The notes beneath the pieces are model-generated. The model searched no databases. It saw only the letters and a list, made by a program, of their open reading frames with translations, and was not told the DNA's origin. Below are positions 24,178 to 33,080 of a stretch of DNA of 64,000 nt, in pieces. Position 1 is the first letter of the stretch. The number at the start of each line of letters is the position of its first letter. The position numbers were made by a program, and so were the translations under genes. The stretch lies in contig QAXK01001881.1 of assembly GCA_004335735.1 (NCBI GenBank), positions 1-64,000 on the forward strand. Reading direction: 5' to 3'. This stretch comes from Chlorella sp. KRBP. Its lineage: Eukaryota; Chlorophyta; Trebouxiophyceae; Chlorellales; Chlorellaceae.

Positions 24178-25719
24178 TCACATCGAGCCATCGGCGTCCC
24201 ACCCGAGCGACGTCAGCAGCTCCTGGACTCGTCTCCAGCCGACCGACTTCCGCACCTCTCGGTTCGCCGCGACGGCTTCGAGCGACTCGCGGAGAGCGAC
24301 ATCGGCCGTGCCGGCACCGGCTGTGTAGCGGTCATCCATCAGAAACTCCGCAGCGAGCTCGCCATGGTCGAGGGCGGCCCAGGCGATCCGGTCGAGGAAG
24401 ATCTCGAGGCTCCGCGCGGCGGCGGAGATCTCCTCTGCGATTCCCATGGAGAGCACGTCGACCTCACCGGACCACTTCTGCTCGTCCACTGATCCGGGGT
24501 GCAAGGTCAGCACGGTTCCGGAGGGAGGACGACGGTCAGCGGGTTCGGCGAGGTCGCGGACGAGCTTGACGCCGCGCGCGACCTCCGTGAAGTCCTGGTC
24601 GACCAGGCTGTACCCGACGAAGAGAACGTGGCTCGTGAGCATCAGGCTCCCGACCACCCCGTGCAGCGCTCGCCCCTCGTCGGCCAGACGGTCGTACTCG
24701 GCCCGCGTGAGCACCATCGTCTCGGGCTTCCTCACATCGCCGTGCAGCTTGAGCAGCCAGGGCCTGTCGCCCGCCGCCAGGCTCTGCGTCATCACGGCGT
24801 AGTCGGCGCCGTGAACGCCGTCGAGCGCCAGCTCGAGACACGGGTCGTAGTTGGTCGTGACCATGCGCTGCACCCCGAGCGCGGCCAGGAGAGAGTGTCC
24901 CAGGGCGTGGTGCGACCGGTCGAACGTCTCCTCCATGAACGGTGCGTATTCGGATCGCAACAACCACCGGAGGCCAGCGGCCTCGTCGAGGAGGTCTGCG
25001 TCCTCGGGCAGCTCGTACTTCAATCGAGCCCGCTGAGCCATCAAGACCATGAGTTCTCGCCAGTTCGGCAGTCCCAGAGGCACACTGACACCAGAACCGA
25101 TGAACAGCGACAGCGCGCCACGCGCGGCGAGGCGCCCGAGATCGTCCGCCTGCCGCTGCCGATCGGAGGACAGCCCGCTCCACGAGTCCGTGTCTGCGGT
25201 CGATGAGCGGCCGCGCTCCGCCTGCACCGCGGCGTAGTCGCGGCGATCGTGGAGCACGAGGGCCACGTCCACACCCTCGCGGCGTGCGAGGTCGGTGAGC
25301 GCGGGCACCAGGAGCTCGACCACCCTCCGGCGCTCCGTCGAGTGACCGCCCAACCCCGTGCCGACCAACGGCAGCGAGACGAGCGGGAGATGGCGCCCCC
25401 GATGGGAGACGAGGGCGCTGGCGGCGGCGGCGACCGCCTGCACCGCTCGGTCCACGACCTCGTCGGGAGAGAGCGGCTCTCGGGCAGCCGTGGCCGTGAG
25501 GACCAGACGCCGGTCTCCGGCGGTCGTCGTGACCTCGACGGGCGCGGTCGCGAGCCCGTTCCGCAGACGGTGGCCGTACGGCCCGGCGTCGAAGCGCTCG
25601 GCCGGCAGCAATGGCGCCCAGTAGTGGCTGACGTTCCCCTCGGCGTCGCACGGGATGACGACGGCGTCACTGTCCAGTCGAGTCAGGTCGCCCAGAACCG
25701 CGAAAAGATGCCCCTCCAT
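24178..25719 (-). CDS. Macro-domain-like / SIR2 fusion protein
   Basis: 513 residues with two NAD/ADP-ribose modules. The N-terminal ~165 residues resemble a macro domain: LFAVLGDLTRLDSDAVVIPC, then LPLVSLPLVGTGLGG (111-125), the phosphate-binding loop. Residues about 185-440 are a SIR2_2-type domain: LFIGSGVSVPLGLPNW (205-220), VTTNYD (287-292), LHGD (325-328, putative catalytic His) and FVGYSLVDQDF (367-377). A helical C-terminal region follows. SIR2 domains of this type deplete NAD+ in several abortive-infection systems, and macro domains bind ADP-ribose derivatives. Whether the macro part senses or hydrolyses a signal is inference. No TIR-domain partner is nearby. Confidence 0.82.
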   Translation of the reverse strand: MEGHLFAVLGDLTRLDSDAVVIPCDAEGNVSHYWAPLLPAERFDAGPYGHRLRNGLATAPVEVTTTAGDRRLVLTATAAREPLSPDEVVDRAVQAVAAAASALVSHRGRHLPLVSLPLVGTGLGGHSTERRRVVELLVPALTDLARREGVDVALVLHDRRDYAAVQAERGRSSTADTDSWSGLSSDRQRQADDLGRLAARGALSLFIGSGVSVPLGLPNWRELMVLMAQRARLKYELPEDADLLDEAAGLRWLLRSEYAPFMEETFDRSHHALGHSLLAALGVQRMVTTNYDPCLELALDGVHGADYAVMTQSLAAGDRPWLLKLHGDVRKPETMVLTRAEYDRLADEGRALHGVVGSLMLTSHVLFVGYSLVDQDFTEVARGVKLVRDLAEPADRRPPSGTVLTLHPGSVDEQKWSGEVDVLSMGIAEEISAAARSLEIFLDRIAWAALDHGELAAEFLMDDRYTAGAGTADVALRESLEAVAANREVRKSVGWRRVQELLTSLGWDADGSM

Positions 25720-25846
25720 GGGCGCACTCTGCCAGAGGGCGAGCGGCCCCGGTGGTCGAGACGACACCTGCGTGACCAACTGCCGTGTTGGACCCTTCGG
25801 GCACGCTGTGTTCGCAGACGAGGGAGAAGGAAGAGGGGTGGCGCAC

Positions 25847-26764
25847 ATGGGACGGAACGAGCAGTCGGGGGTCGACCTGGAGCGGTCGATCGAGGAGGCG
25901 TGGGGCCAGTACGAGGGGCAGCTGGTGCGCCGGTTGGAGTGCCTGGAGGACGGGCAGAGCATCCTCGTCCAGACCCAGGGTGAGGAGCCCACGGAGGGCG
26001 CCCTTCCTTACGTGCAGGTCCTGTCCTTCGCCGAGGGCTCCGCCTTCCGGCTCGAGGCGAGCAGCGACGCGATCATGGCCCCGGAGCTTCGTGGTGGTGT
26101 GGAGGGTCACCGGTTCTTCACCGGGCTGGGCTTCTTCCCGCCGAGCGAGGACCCCACCGACGACGCGCCCAACTGGTTCCTCCACGCGAATGCCACGGAG
26201 TGCCAACACGTTGCGAAGACGATCGTCCGGGTGCTCCGCGAGGGCTTCGGCGTGGTCCACCCGCTCCTCCTCGCGGGCATGCCGTCCGGACCCGAGGGCT
26301 TGGAGTCGCCCTCCCCGACGGCGGGAACCAGCGGGCTCGACCCAGTGGACCTGGATGTCGCTTACCCCGTCGGCAGCGCGTTCGAGCTGATGGCGCTCGT
26401 GCGGCGCACCATGGCGACCGCCGGCGAGAGCGCCGAGCTCGACGAGGACGGGGATGTGCCGTTCGCCGTGAGCCACCGCACGGCCTACGTCCGGGTGATG
26501 GATCACGAGCCGACGGTCCGGGTGTTCTGTGTGCTCGTCCACAGCATCCGGTCGCAGCGTGCGGCTCAACGTGAGGTGGGTCTGCTCAACCGCGACGCGG
26601 TGGGGCTGCGCTTCGTCACCGACCACGGGCTGCTCATGGTCGAGCAGGACGTGCAGGCAGCGCCGTTCGTCCCTCGCCACCTGGTGCAGGCCATCGAGCG
26701 GATGCGGGGCGCCGGCGGCAACACTGCCCGCGACTTCGCCCTACGCACGGGCGGAGTGGCCTGA
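25847..26764 (+). CDS. TY-Chap/YbjN-like peptide-binding chaperone-fold protein
   Basis: 305 residues. Two consecutive T3SS-chaperone/YbjN-type alpha-beta domains seem to be present: one around ALPYVQVLSFAEGSAFRLEA to ATECQHVAKTIVRVLREGFG, the other around SAFELMALVRRTMATAGESA to DHGLLMVEQDVQAAPFVPRH. Bacterial TY-Chap proteins are proposed to bind peptides or toxins in conflict systems. Divergent from the macro-SIR2 gene with a 127-bp shared upstream region. ATG chosen; a GTG nine bases upstream is equally possible. Family call is moderate. Confidence 0.6.
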   Translation: MGRNEQSGVDLERSIEEAWGQYEGQLVRRLECLEDGQSILVQTQGEEPTEGALPYVQVLSFAEGSAFRLEASSDAIMAPELRGGVEGHRFFTGLGFFPPSEDPTDDAPNWFLHANATECQHVAKTIVRVLREGFGVVHPLLLAGMPSGPEGLESPSPTAGTSGLDPVDLDVAYPVGSAFELMALVRRTMATAGESAELDEDGDVPFAVSHRTAYVRVMDHEPTVRVFCVLVHSIRSQRAAQREVGLLNRDAVGLRFVTDHGLLMVEQDVQAAPFVPRHLVQAIERMRGAGGNTARDFALRTGGVA

Positions 26765-26831
26765 CTAGGCGCTTACGTCTCTGCGCTTCAGTCGTCGGCA
26801 TCAGACGTCGTTGCGCCGCCGGTCAGGTAAG

Positions 26832-27799
26832 TCAGTCACCTCGGTGGTGGGCAAGGAGCTCGGCGGCGAGCTCGCGTCCGGCCTCCATGAGGTCGCGGTC
26901 AACGACCATCGCCCGCGGGCCAGCGGTGACGAGCGCCGCGGCGACACGGGCCCGCACCGGCTCGAGAAAGTGCGCCCGGAGGCTCACATCCTCGGCGTCC
27001 CGGCGGATCTCCTCGACGCGCTCCGCTAGCCGTTCGAGGACCCACAGCTCCTCCAGCGGGACGACAAAGTTGACGGGCGTCGTGCGCCGCTGCTCGGCGA
27101 GCAACCGTTCAAGGCCAGCCGGGAGCTCGAGCGACTCGTCAAGGAACTCCGCCTCGACAATGCCGGACAGGAGATACGTGCGGATCCGCCCGGACTCGTC
27201 CGGCGGGCCGGCGTCGACCTCCCAGCCGCGCCGGGTCCGCAGGACGCGGTACGGCTCGACGATGCGTCGACTCGTCCCGGATGCCACGCTCGGACGTAGG
27301 TGATCGCGACCTTCGTCCGCTCCTTCGCGGCCCGGTCCCAGCGTGCGGGCCCGACGTCGCCGCGGTCGATGGCGCTGCCCGGCCGCAGCTCGTCGTCGAT
27401 GACTCGTCCCAGCTTCTCGAGTGCCCCCTCGAGGAGCGAGTTCTCCGGGTCGAGGTGCAGCTGGTCCCGAGCGAGCCGGTACGTCCGCGCCCACGTCGTG
27501 ACCGGGCTGTAGCGGAAGGCGAGATCGTTCGTCACGACGTCGCTGGTCAGCCGCACGCACGGCGCCGTTCGCGGGTCCGCCTCCTCCCCCGACTCGTCGA
27601 GAAACTCCAGCGGCGGAATCCAGCCGCGCCGGTCGTCCGGCTCGTCGGTGAGGAAGTACTCGACGAGGAGCTCGCGCACCTTCTTCGGCGGCAGGCCGAC
27701 CTCCTGCGCGACGACCGTCACCGGCACCGCCCGGTGGTACGACAGTGCCTCGAGGATCGCGGGAAGCCCGGCGAGCTGCTGGACGAACGCCTCAACCAC
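26832..27799 (-). pseudogene. WYL-domain regulator (PafC-like), frameshifted
   Basis: Starts at a GTG overlapping the end of the upstream WYL gene. The N-terminal helix-turn-helix part (VVEAFVQQLAGLPAILEAL, VGLPPKKVRELLVEYFL) and the first WYL strands (KVAITYVRAWHPG) are in one frame. The rest of the WYL domain (RRIVEPYRVLRTRRGWEVDA) and the WCX-like C-terminus to 26832 are in another frame. The shift falls between about 27265 and 27290 and truncates the product inside the ligand-binding domain. Either a disabled regulator or a one-base assembly error. Both halves are otherwise free of stops, so the lesion is recent or artefactual. Confidence 0.75.
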
Positions 27800-28718
27800 G
27801 GGCCACCGCCTCGAACCGGGCGAGGACGTCACGCCGCAGGTCGGCCGGCCCGAGGAGCCGCACGCGGGTACCCATGGTGACGAGCCAGTCGGTGAGGGCG
27901 CGCCGGTTCGTGATGGTCACCCGCACGTGGTGACTGCCGTCGGGCCGGTCGGCGACGTCGAGCAGTAGACGCATGGTCTGCCGGACGTACGGCAGATGTC
28001 CGGCGCCGACCTCGAGCTCGACCTCGGTCGGCGGGTCGATCCGCCAGCGGTGCGGGTCGAGGGAGTCCTCGGGGTCCTCGATGTTCTCGGGTGCGCTGCC
28101 GGGGTCGTCGAGCGAGGGCTGCTCGATCTTCTCGATGCGGAACCACTTGACGGCCTCGTCGTGCACGTCGCGGGCCCGGAGCAGCCAGCGCCCACCCGCG
28201 CTGTGCAGTCGCATCGGGTGGACGCGGCGCAGCTTGCCACCGTAGGTCATCTCGATGACGCAGTGCGCCTCGACGGCTCTGCGGGCGAGCGCGAGCCCTT
28301 CGGGCGGGTCCGCGGGCACAGCCGCGTCGGCGGCGGCCGCTGCGAGCGCCTCCTCGAGCACGGACTGCTCCCCCGGCGTCAGCCCTGCTCTTGTGGCGAG
28401 GTCGTTGGGGTGGAGGACGTAGCGAGCGTCCGACCCTTCGGGGGCGACGTTCTCGATCCGCCAACCGGCCTCCGCCAGCCGTCGCAGGTCACGCTGCAGG
28501 CTCGTCATCGCGGACTTGACGTTGCCCGCGTCGTATCCGGCCACGTCGAGCAGCCGGCTGGCCTCGACGCCTCTCGGCCCGTCGGCCGCCGCCGCCAATG
28601 CCCGCAGGAGACGAAGCAGCCGAGCGACTGGAGCCTCACGCGCTCCGACCGATGCGTGGCCAGTCGAGCTGTGAACGAGAAGCTCAGGATGCGGCTCCGA
28701 CAGAACGACGCTTGCCAT
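27792..28718 (-). CDS. WYL-domain transcriptional regulator (PafB-like)
   Basis: 308 residues. A helix-turn-helix at about 28-95 (VARLLRLLRALAAAADGPRG, VEASRLLDVAGYDAGN, TSLQRDLRRLAEAGW) is followed by a WYL domain (ALARRAVEAHCVIEMTYGGK, VHPMRLHSAGGRWLLRARDV) and a C-terminal WCX-type domain. WYL regulators commonly control defence islands (BrxR/CapW type) or, as the PafBC pair, DNA-damage genes after binding ssDNA. Here the pair sits in an accessory region, not beside proteasome genes. The ATG at 28718 is favoured over 28745. Its stop overlaps the start of the frameshifted partner. Confidence 0.82.
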   Translation of the reverse strand: MASVVLSEPHPELLVHSSTGHASVGAREAPVARLLRLLRALAAAADGPRGVEASRLLDVAGYDAGNVKSAMTSLQRDLRRLAEAGWRIENVAPEGSDARYVLHPNDLATRAGLTPGEQSVLEEALAAAAADAAVPADPPEGLALARRAVEAHCVIEMTYGGKLRRVHPMRLHSAGGRWLLRARDVHDEAVKWFRIEKIEQPSLDDPGSAPENIEDPEDSLDPHRWRIDPPTEVELEVGAGHLPYVRQTMRLLLDVADRPDGSHHVRVTITNRRALTDWLVTMGTRVRLLGPADLRRDVLARFEAVARG

Positions 28719-28824
28719 AAGTCCGTCAGTTACGTTGCGTGACATCTCGTCGTTCGTTGCACACAGCTTCCGCGTCACGTCGTGCTCCCGTCGATGGCCC
28801 GCTCCCCCTCGGCAGTCGCTGATG

Positions 28825-29634
28825 TTACGCGAGGGGTGCAGCAGCCCCCGTCGACGAATGCGCTGGCCTTTCTGAAATCCCGAGGACGTCGGGTCGTCCG
28901 AGTTCGCGCAGCGACCCATTCGGCAGCGCGATCCACCCTTCCTGTTCCGCGTTCGAAAGCAACTCAGGCGGAATCGATGCGGTCTGACCAATACTGCTGG
29001 CCCGCGCCGTCAGAGCACAGACGACAGCGTCGAAAGCATCGTCCGAACGGCGAAGCACGTCCTCGAAGGAGCCGAAGTGAAGCCACGGCGCAACGCCGCG
29101 CAGGTCGTGAATGAGCGCGTCTCTCGACTCCCGGCCTTTGGAACCCTTGTACCCCTTGAAGGGAAGTCCCCATGCAGCAAGAGACGCCGAAGGATAGACC
29201 TCGATTACCGCTTCACGTCCGGCGCGATCGAGCCGGCCGTCATGACCGCAGAGTCTCCCGAGGAGGACAGCGCAGCGCATGGCAGTGCTACCGATCCGGT
29301 CCGCGGAAACGCTTAGGCCCTGCACTCCAGGGACCTGCCCCTTCAGCCACAGGTCCGTCTTGCGGTATTGAAGTGCGGTGCGCCACCGTCCCATGAATTC
29401 GCCCGGCAGTGGCTCGCCGGCGGCGTGAGCGACGATGAATGCGATGAACGCATCCGGCCAGCCGAGGGGACAGTCGATCCCGGTCTTGTCGGAACCCTTG
29501 ATGAGCGAGATGAGTGCGTCGTCATCCGCCCCCACTCGCACATCGACGAGAACGGCGCGCCCGCCCCTCCATTCGATGGTGGCGACGCCGACCTTCTTGT
29601 CGTCCGCGGACAGATCGATCCCGGAGGTTCTCAC
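28825..29634 (-). CDS. DUF429 protein, predicted RNase H-fold nuclease
   Basis: 269 residues. DUF429 landmarks: GIDLSADDKKVGVATIEW at the N-terminus (first acidic strand), TGIDCPLGWPDAFIAF, RKTDLWLK and the C-terminal DDAFDAVVCALTARA (acidic helix). The spacing of these Asp residues fits the RNase H-like fold suggested for the family; activity is unproven. GTG start overlaps the MazG stop as GTGA, so it is co-translated with MazG and may share an operon with the WYL genes 106 bp downstream. Confidence 0.8.
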   Translation of the reverse strand: MRTSGIDLSADDKKVGVATIEWRGGRAVLVDVRVGADDDALISLIKGSDKTGIDCPLGWPDAFIAFIVAHAAGEPLPGEFMGRWRTALQYRKTDLWLKGQVPGVQGLSVSADRIGSTAMRCAVLLGRLCGHDGRLDRAGREAVIEVYPSASLAAWGLPFKGYKGSKGRESRDALIHDLRGVAPWLHFGSFEDVLRRSDDAFDAVVCALTARASSIGQTASIPPELLSNAEQEGWIALPNGSLRELGRPDVLGISERPAHSSTGAAAPLA

Positions 29635-30014
29635 GCGAGATCCCGTCCTTCGCCAGAGAAGTCGACCGGTCCTTTTCGGGGTGCCGCCCCTCTGACCGCG
29701 TCCACGCGATGCTTCAGTGCGGACTTCTCGATCTTGGCCAGTGCTGCCGGTCCCAAGTCGACCCCGAGGACATCGGCCAATGTCACGAGGTAGACGAGCA
29801 CGTCCGCCATCTCGTCGGTGACCGCGGTTCGGAGCGGCTCCTCGACGAGCAGCGCCTGCGCCTCGTCTGCCGGGAGCCACTGGACGACCTCCGCCAGCTC
29901 CCCCACTTCTCCCACGAGCGCCAGCACGACCGACTTCGGGTCCTGGAACTTGTCCCAGTCACGCTCGGCCCGGAAGGCACGAGCGGCGTCGCGGATGTCG
30001 TGAAGGTCGGACAC
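29631..30014 (-). CDS. MazG-like nucleotide pyrophosphohydrolase
   Basis: 127 residues, single MazG domain: VVLALVGEVGELAEVVQWLP and TDEMADVLVYLVTLADVLGV give the EExxE...ExxD metal-binding helices. It hydrolyses NTPs or modified dNTPs to monophosphates. The GTG start keeps the typical N-terminal helix (DLHDIRDAARAFRAERDWDKF). House-cleaning role or nucleotide control; in an island next to DUF429 a nucleotide-depletion role is possible but inferred. First gene of its operon and divergent from the Schlafen-type helicase gene. Confidence 0.85.
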   Translation of the reverse strand: MSDLHDIRDAARAFRAERDWDKFQDPKSVVLALVGEVGELAEVVQWLPADEAQALLVEEPLRTAVTDEMADVLVYLVTLADVLGVDLGPAALAKIEKSALKHRVDAVRGAAPRKGPVDFSGEGRDLA

Positions 30015-30151
30015 GCCCGTGAGTATGCCGCTTCTCCTCGGACGATCTGGGCCACCGGCTAGGGTCGATCCGACATTGCGGCCCGACGGGCTTCCCACGC
30101 GGACACGCCCCCACCCGCACGGATACTTCGTGCTGCCTGGGGACTTTTCGC

Positions 30152-32017
30152 GTGACGCTCGTTCGGACATCGGTTGCCAGCTTCTCCGCGCTGGAGCAGC
30201 GGCTGAGCGAGATGTTGGCCGAGCAGATGGCAGTTCGCACCGGACACTCCCCCAGCCCTTCGGAACGACGCTCGTGGGACCGCAGCCTTCCTGCCGTGCA
30301 CGCCGAGCTCGTCGACGCCGGCCTCGGCGCTGTCGAAATGCTCATCGAGTACCAGCTGCCGCTGACGAGCAAGCGCGCCGACGTCGTCCTTGCCGGCACT
30401 CATCCCAGGTCTGGTCGGCCCTCCTACGTCGTCGTCGAGCTGAAACAGTGGAGCACTGCATCGCTCTTCGAGGACAGCGACGTCCTCGTCACCATCGACC
30501 AGTACGGCGCACGTCCGGTCACCCATCCTGCGATCCAGGTCCGTGATTACTGCGACTACCTGCTCGGCTTCACGAGCTCGCTGGCCGACGACCCGGACTC
30601 GGTCGCCGGGGTGGCGTACCTCCACAACGCGACGGACCACGGCGTCGACGACCTGTTCCGCCTGCCTGGCACCCAGCACGGCCGGGTCTTCACCGCACAT
30701 CGGCGCGCCGAGTTCCGCGACTTCCTGCTCTCGCGGCTGTCACCGGATGGGGACGGAGCACGAGCAGCCGATGAGCTGATCAACAGCCGGATCGCCCCTT
30801 CGAAGCAGCTGCTGGCGGTCGCAGCCGAGGAGGTCCAGTGCCGCGAGATGTTCACTCTGCTCGACGAGCAACGGGACGCTTACAACCTCGTCCTGCACAC
30901 GGTCGAGCGCGCCCGCCGCAGTGCACGCAAAACCGCGATCGTCGTGTCGGGTGGACCGGGAAGCGGCAAGAGCGTCATTGCGCTGTCGCTCCTGGGTGAG
31001 CTGTCGCGCCAGGGCCGCTCGGTGCTGCACGCGACCGGGTCACGGTCGTTCACGCAGACGCTGCGCAAGGTTGCCGGGCAACGCGCCCCTCGTGTTCAGC
31101 GGATGTTCCAATACTTCAACTCGTTCATCGCCTCGGAGCCCAACGATCTCGACGCGCTGATCCTCGACGAGGCCCACCGCATCAGGGAGACGTCGGCATC
31201 GCGGTGGACCCGTGCTGAGCACCGCACCGGCAAGTCGCAGGTCGACGAGCTGCTCGAGGCGGCACGCGTGCCGGTGTTCCTGCTCGACCAGTACCAGGTC
31301 GTGCGCCCAGGGGAACTGGGGACCGTCGAGGACATCAGGCGTCACGCCGAGGCCCGCGACATCGACGTCGTCGAGATCGACCTCGATGCACAGTTCCGTT
31401 GCGGCGGCTCCGAGGAGTACGTCCAGTGGGTGCAGCGAATTCTGGGGCTCGAGGCCGGGGGCGAGCAGCGGTGGGAGCGTGACGACCGTTTCGACGTGAT
31501 GGTCGCAGACTCGCCCGAGGAGATGGAGGCGTTCCTGCGCTCACGGCTCGATGCCGGGTACTCCGCTCGCATTGCGGCGGGCTACTGCTGGCCATGGAGC
31601 GACCCGCGGTCGGACGGCACCCTCGTCCCTGATGTGCGGATCGGCGAGTGGGCCCGCCCGTGGAACCTCAAGGGCGACCGCTCGGTCGGTGGCGCGCCGG
31701 CGGCCGCGCTGTGGGCGACCGATCCGGCGGGCTTCTCGCAGGTGGGCTGCGTCTACACCGCCCAGGGCTTCGAGTACGACTACGCCGGCGTCGTCCTGGG
31801 TCCGGACCTCGTGTGGCGTGACGGCAGCTGGCTGTCCGTCCGAGACGCCAACAGGGACCCCGACTTCCGGAACCGCTCACGCGTGAGCGACCGGGACTTC
31901 GACCGCCTCGTCCGCAACGTCTACAAGGTCCTCATGACCCGTGGCATGCGAGGCGTCGTCCTGTACTCGACCGATCGACGGACGCAACAACACCTGACCG
32001 ACCTCGTCGACACCTGA
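30152..32017 (+). CDS. Schlafen group-3-type (DUF2075) helicase with nuclease-like N-terminus
   Basis: 621 residues. The N-terminal ~130 residues contain ADVVLAG then VVVELKQWS, with Asp77 and E96-L-K98 spaced like a PD-(D/E)XK core. The DUF2075/Schlafen helicase follows: Walker A GGPGSGKS (267-274), Walker B LILDEAHR (336-343), DQYQVVRPGE, and the C-terminal YTAQGFEYDYAGVVLG and NVYKVLMTRGMRGV motifs. The family occurs widely in phage-defence neighbourhoods. GTG start after a weak ribosome site. Intact; about 95 bp before the EVE-HNH gene, possibly one transcript. Confidence 0.88.
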   Translation: MTLVRTSVASFSALEQRLSEMLAEQMAVRTGHSPSPSERRSWDRSLPAVHAELVDAGLGAVEMLIEYQLPLTSKRADVVLAGTHPRSGRPSYVVVELKQWSTASLFEDSDVLVTIDQYGARPVTHPAIQVRDYCDYLLGFTSSLADDPDSVAGVAYLHNATDHGVDDLFRLPGTQHGRVFTAHRRAEFRDFLLSRLSPDGDGARAADELINSRIAPSKQLLAVAAEEVQCREMFTLLDEQRDAYNLVLHTVERARRSARKTAIVVSGGPGSGKSVIALSLLGELSRQGRSVLHATGSRSFTQTLRKVAGQRAPRVQRMFQYFNSFIASEPNDLDALILDEAHRIRETSASRWTRAEHRTGKSQVDELLEAARVPVFLLDQYQVVRPGELGTVEDIRRHAEARDIDVVEIDLDAQFRCGGSEEYVQWVQRILGLEAGGEQRWERDDRFDVMVADSPEEMEAFLRSRLDAGYSARIAAGYCWPWSDPRSDGTLVPDVRIGEWARPWNLKGDRSVGGAPAAALWATDPAGFSQVGCVYTAQGFEYDYAGVVLGPDLVWRDGSWLSVRDANRDPDFRNRSRVSDRDFDRLVRNVYKVLMTRGMRGVVLYSTDRRTQQHLTDLVDT

Positions 32018-32114
32018 CCACGCCGCGCTCCGCGGCACCAGCACCACACGGCCCGACCGGCTTCCGTCCAGGACACGCCACCACCCGTGACGACACGGGA
32101 AGGGCTGTGCCCTG

Positions 32115-33032
32115 ATGACGACCTGGATCCTCTGGATCGCCAAGGAGTTCCCCACCCATTGGGACCTAGCACGGCAGCACGAACTCTGGGATCTGTTGCG
32201 CCCCGTCGATGTTCGCAGGGGAGACGACGTCTTCTTCTGGCAGGCTGGCCCACGAAGCCGGATTCTGGGTTGGACTCGAGCCACGACGGACGCGGTGCCC
32301 CTGGAACCGCAACGACCCGGTCCCTGGCTCGACGCCGACGGCGCCGACTATCGGCGCCGATTTCACTTCACGCTTGTGTCGGATGCGCCGGCGAGTCGCC
32401 CGCGGTGGGGCGAGGTTGCCGCCGCTACCGGTCTCACCCCGGCCCCGATGACGGGGGTCGTGAAGACAGACTCGCCCGGCGCACAGGCGTTCCTGCGATC
32501 GCTCTTCGAGGCGGAAGCCCCTCGGATCGATCTGTACTTCTCGGACGACGTCCAGGTGCGACTGGAAGGCCTCTTGGAGGACACGCGCGAGAGGTCACAG
32601 CGATCCATCGCGTTGCGCCGCGGACAACGCGAGTTTCGAGCTGCGCTACTTTCCGCGTACCAGGGACGCTGTGCCATAACGGGGAGCACAGTTGGGCAAA
32701 TCTTGGAGGCGGCCCACATCTCACCGCATCGCGGGCGGCAGACCAACATCGTCCAGAACGGCCTCCTGCTGCGGGGCGACGTGCACACCCTCTTCGATCT
32801 GCACCTGGTGACGATCGACGCCGGGCTCACCGTTCGGGTCGCACCCGAGCTCATGGACACCGAATACGCCTCCTACGACAGTCAGCGCTTGGTGTCGATC
32901 CCGAGATTGCCTCGCGATAGACCGAACGATGACGCCATTCAGTACCATCGCCTCGGATGCACGTGGCTCGCCGAGAAGGCCGCTGCGATGGGCGGCCGAC
33001 ATGATCGATCCGGCTCACCTCGCAGATCATGA
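32115..33032 (+). CDS. EVE-HNH endonuclease, probable modification-dependent restriction enzyme
   Basis: 305 residues. The N-terminal ~110 residues look like an EVE/PUA-like reader: TTWILWIAKEFPTHWDL, RRGDDVFFWQAG, SRILGWTRA. The C-terminal HNH_2 motif reads CAITGSTVGQILEAAHISPH then NIVQNGLLLRGDVHTLFDLH (His201, Asn215, His224). EVE domains flip and read modified bases, so the fusion probably cuts DNA carrying modified cytosines (type IV restriction). This must coexist with a C5-cytosine methylase 18 kb away. No partner needed. Confidence 0.82.
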   Translation: MTTWILWIAKEFPTHWDLARQHELWDLLRPVDVRRGDDVFFWQAGPRSRILGWTRATTDAVPLEPQRPGPWLDADGADYRRRFHFTLVSDAPASRPRWGEVAAATGLTPAPMTGVVKTDSPGAQAFLRSLFEAEAPRIDLYFSDDVQVRLEGLLEDTRERSQRSIALRRGQREFRAALLSAYQGRCAITGSTVGQILEAAHISPHRGRQTNIVQNGLLLRGDVHTLFDLHLVTIDAGLTVRVAPELMDTEYASYDSQRLVSIPRLPRDRPNDDAIQYHRLGCTWLAEKAAAMGGRHDRSGSPRRS

Positions 33033-33080
33033 CGGCAGGCGGATGCCGGCATAGCATCATGAGGCCGGAAGGAAACGCCC

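Noticed and set aside
24178..26764. Thoeris system
   Set aside because: No TIR-domain protein is adjacent and the SIR2 protein carries a macro-like, not SLOG, second domain.
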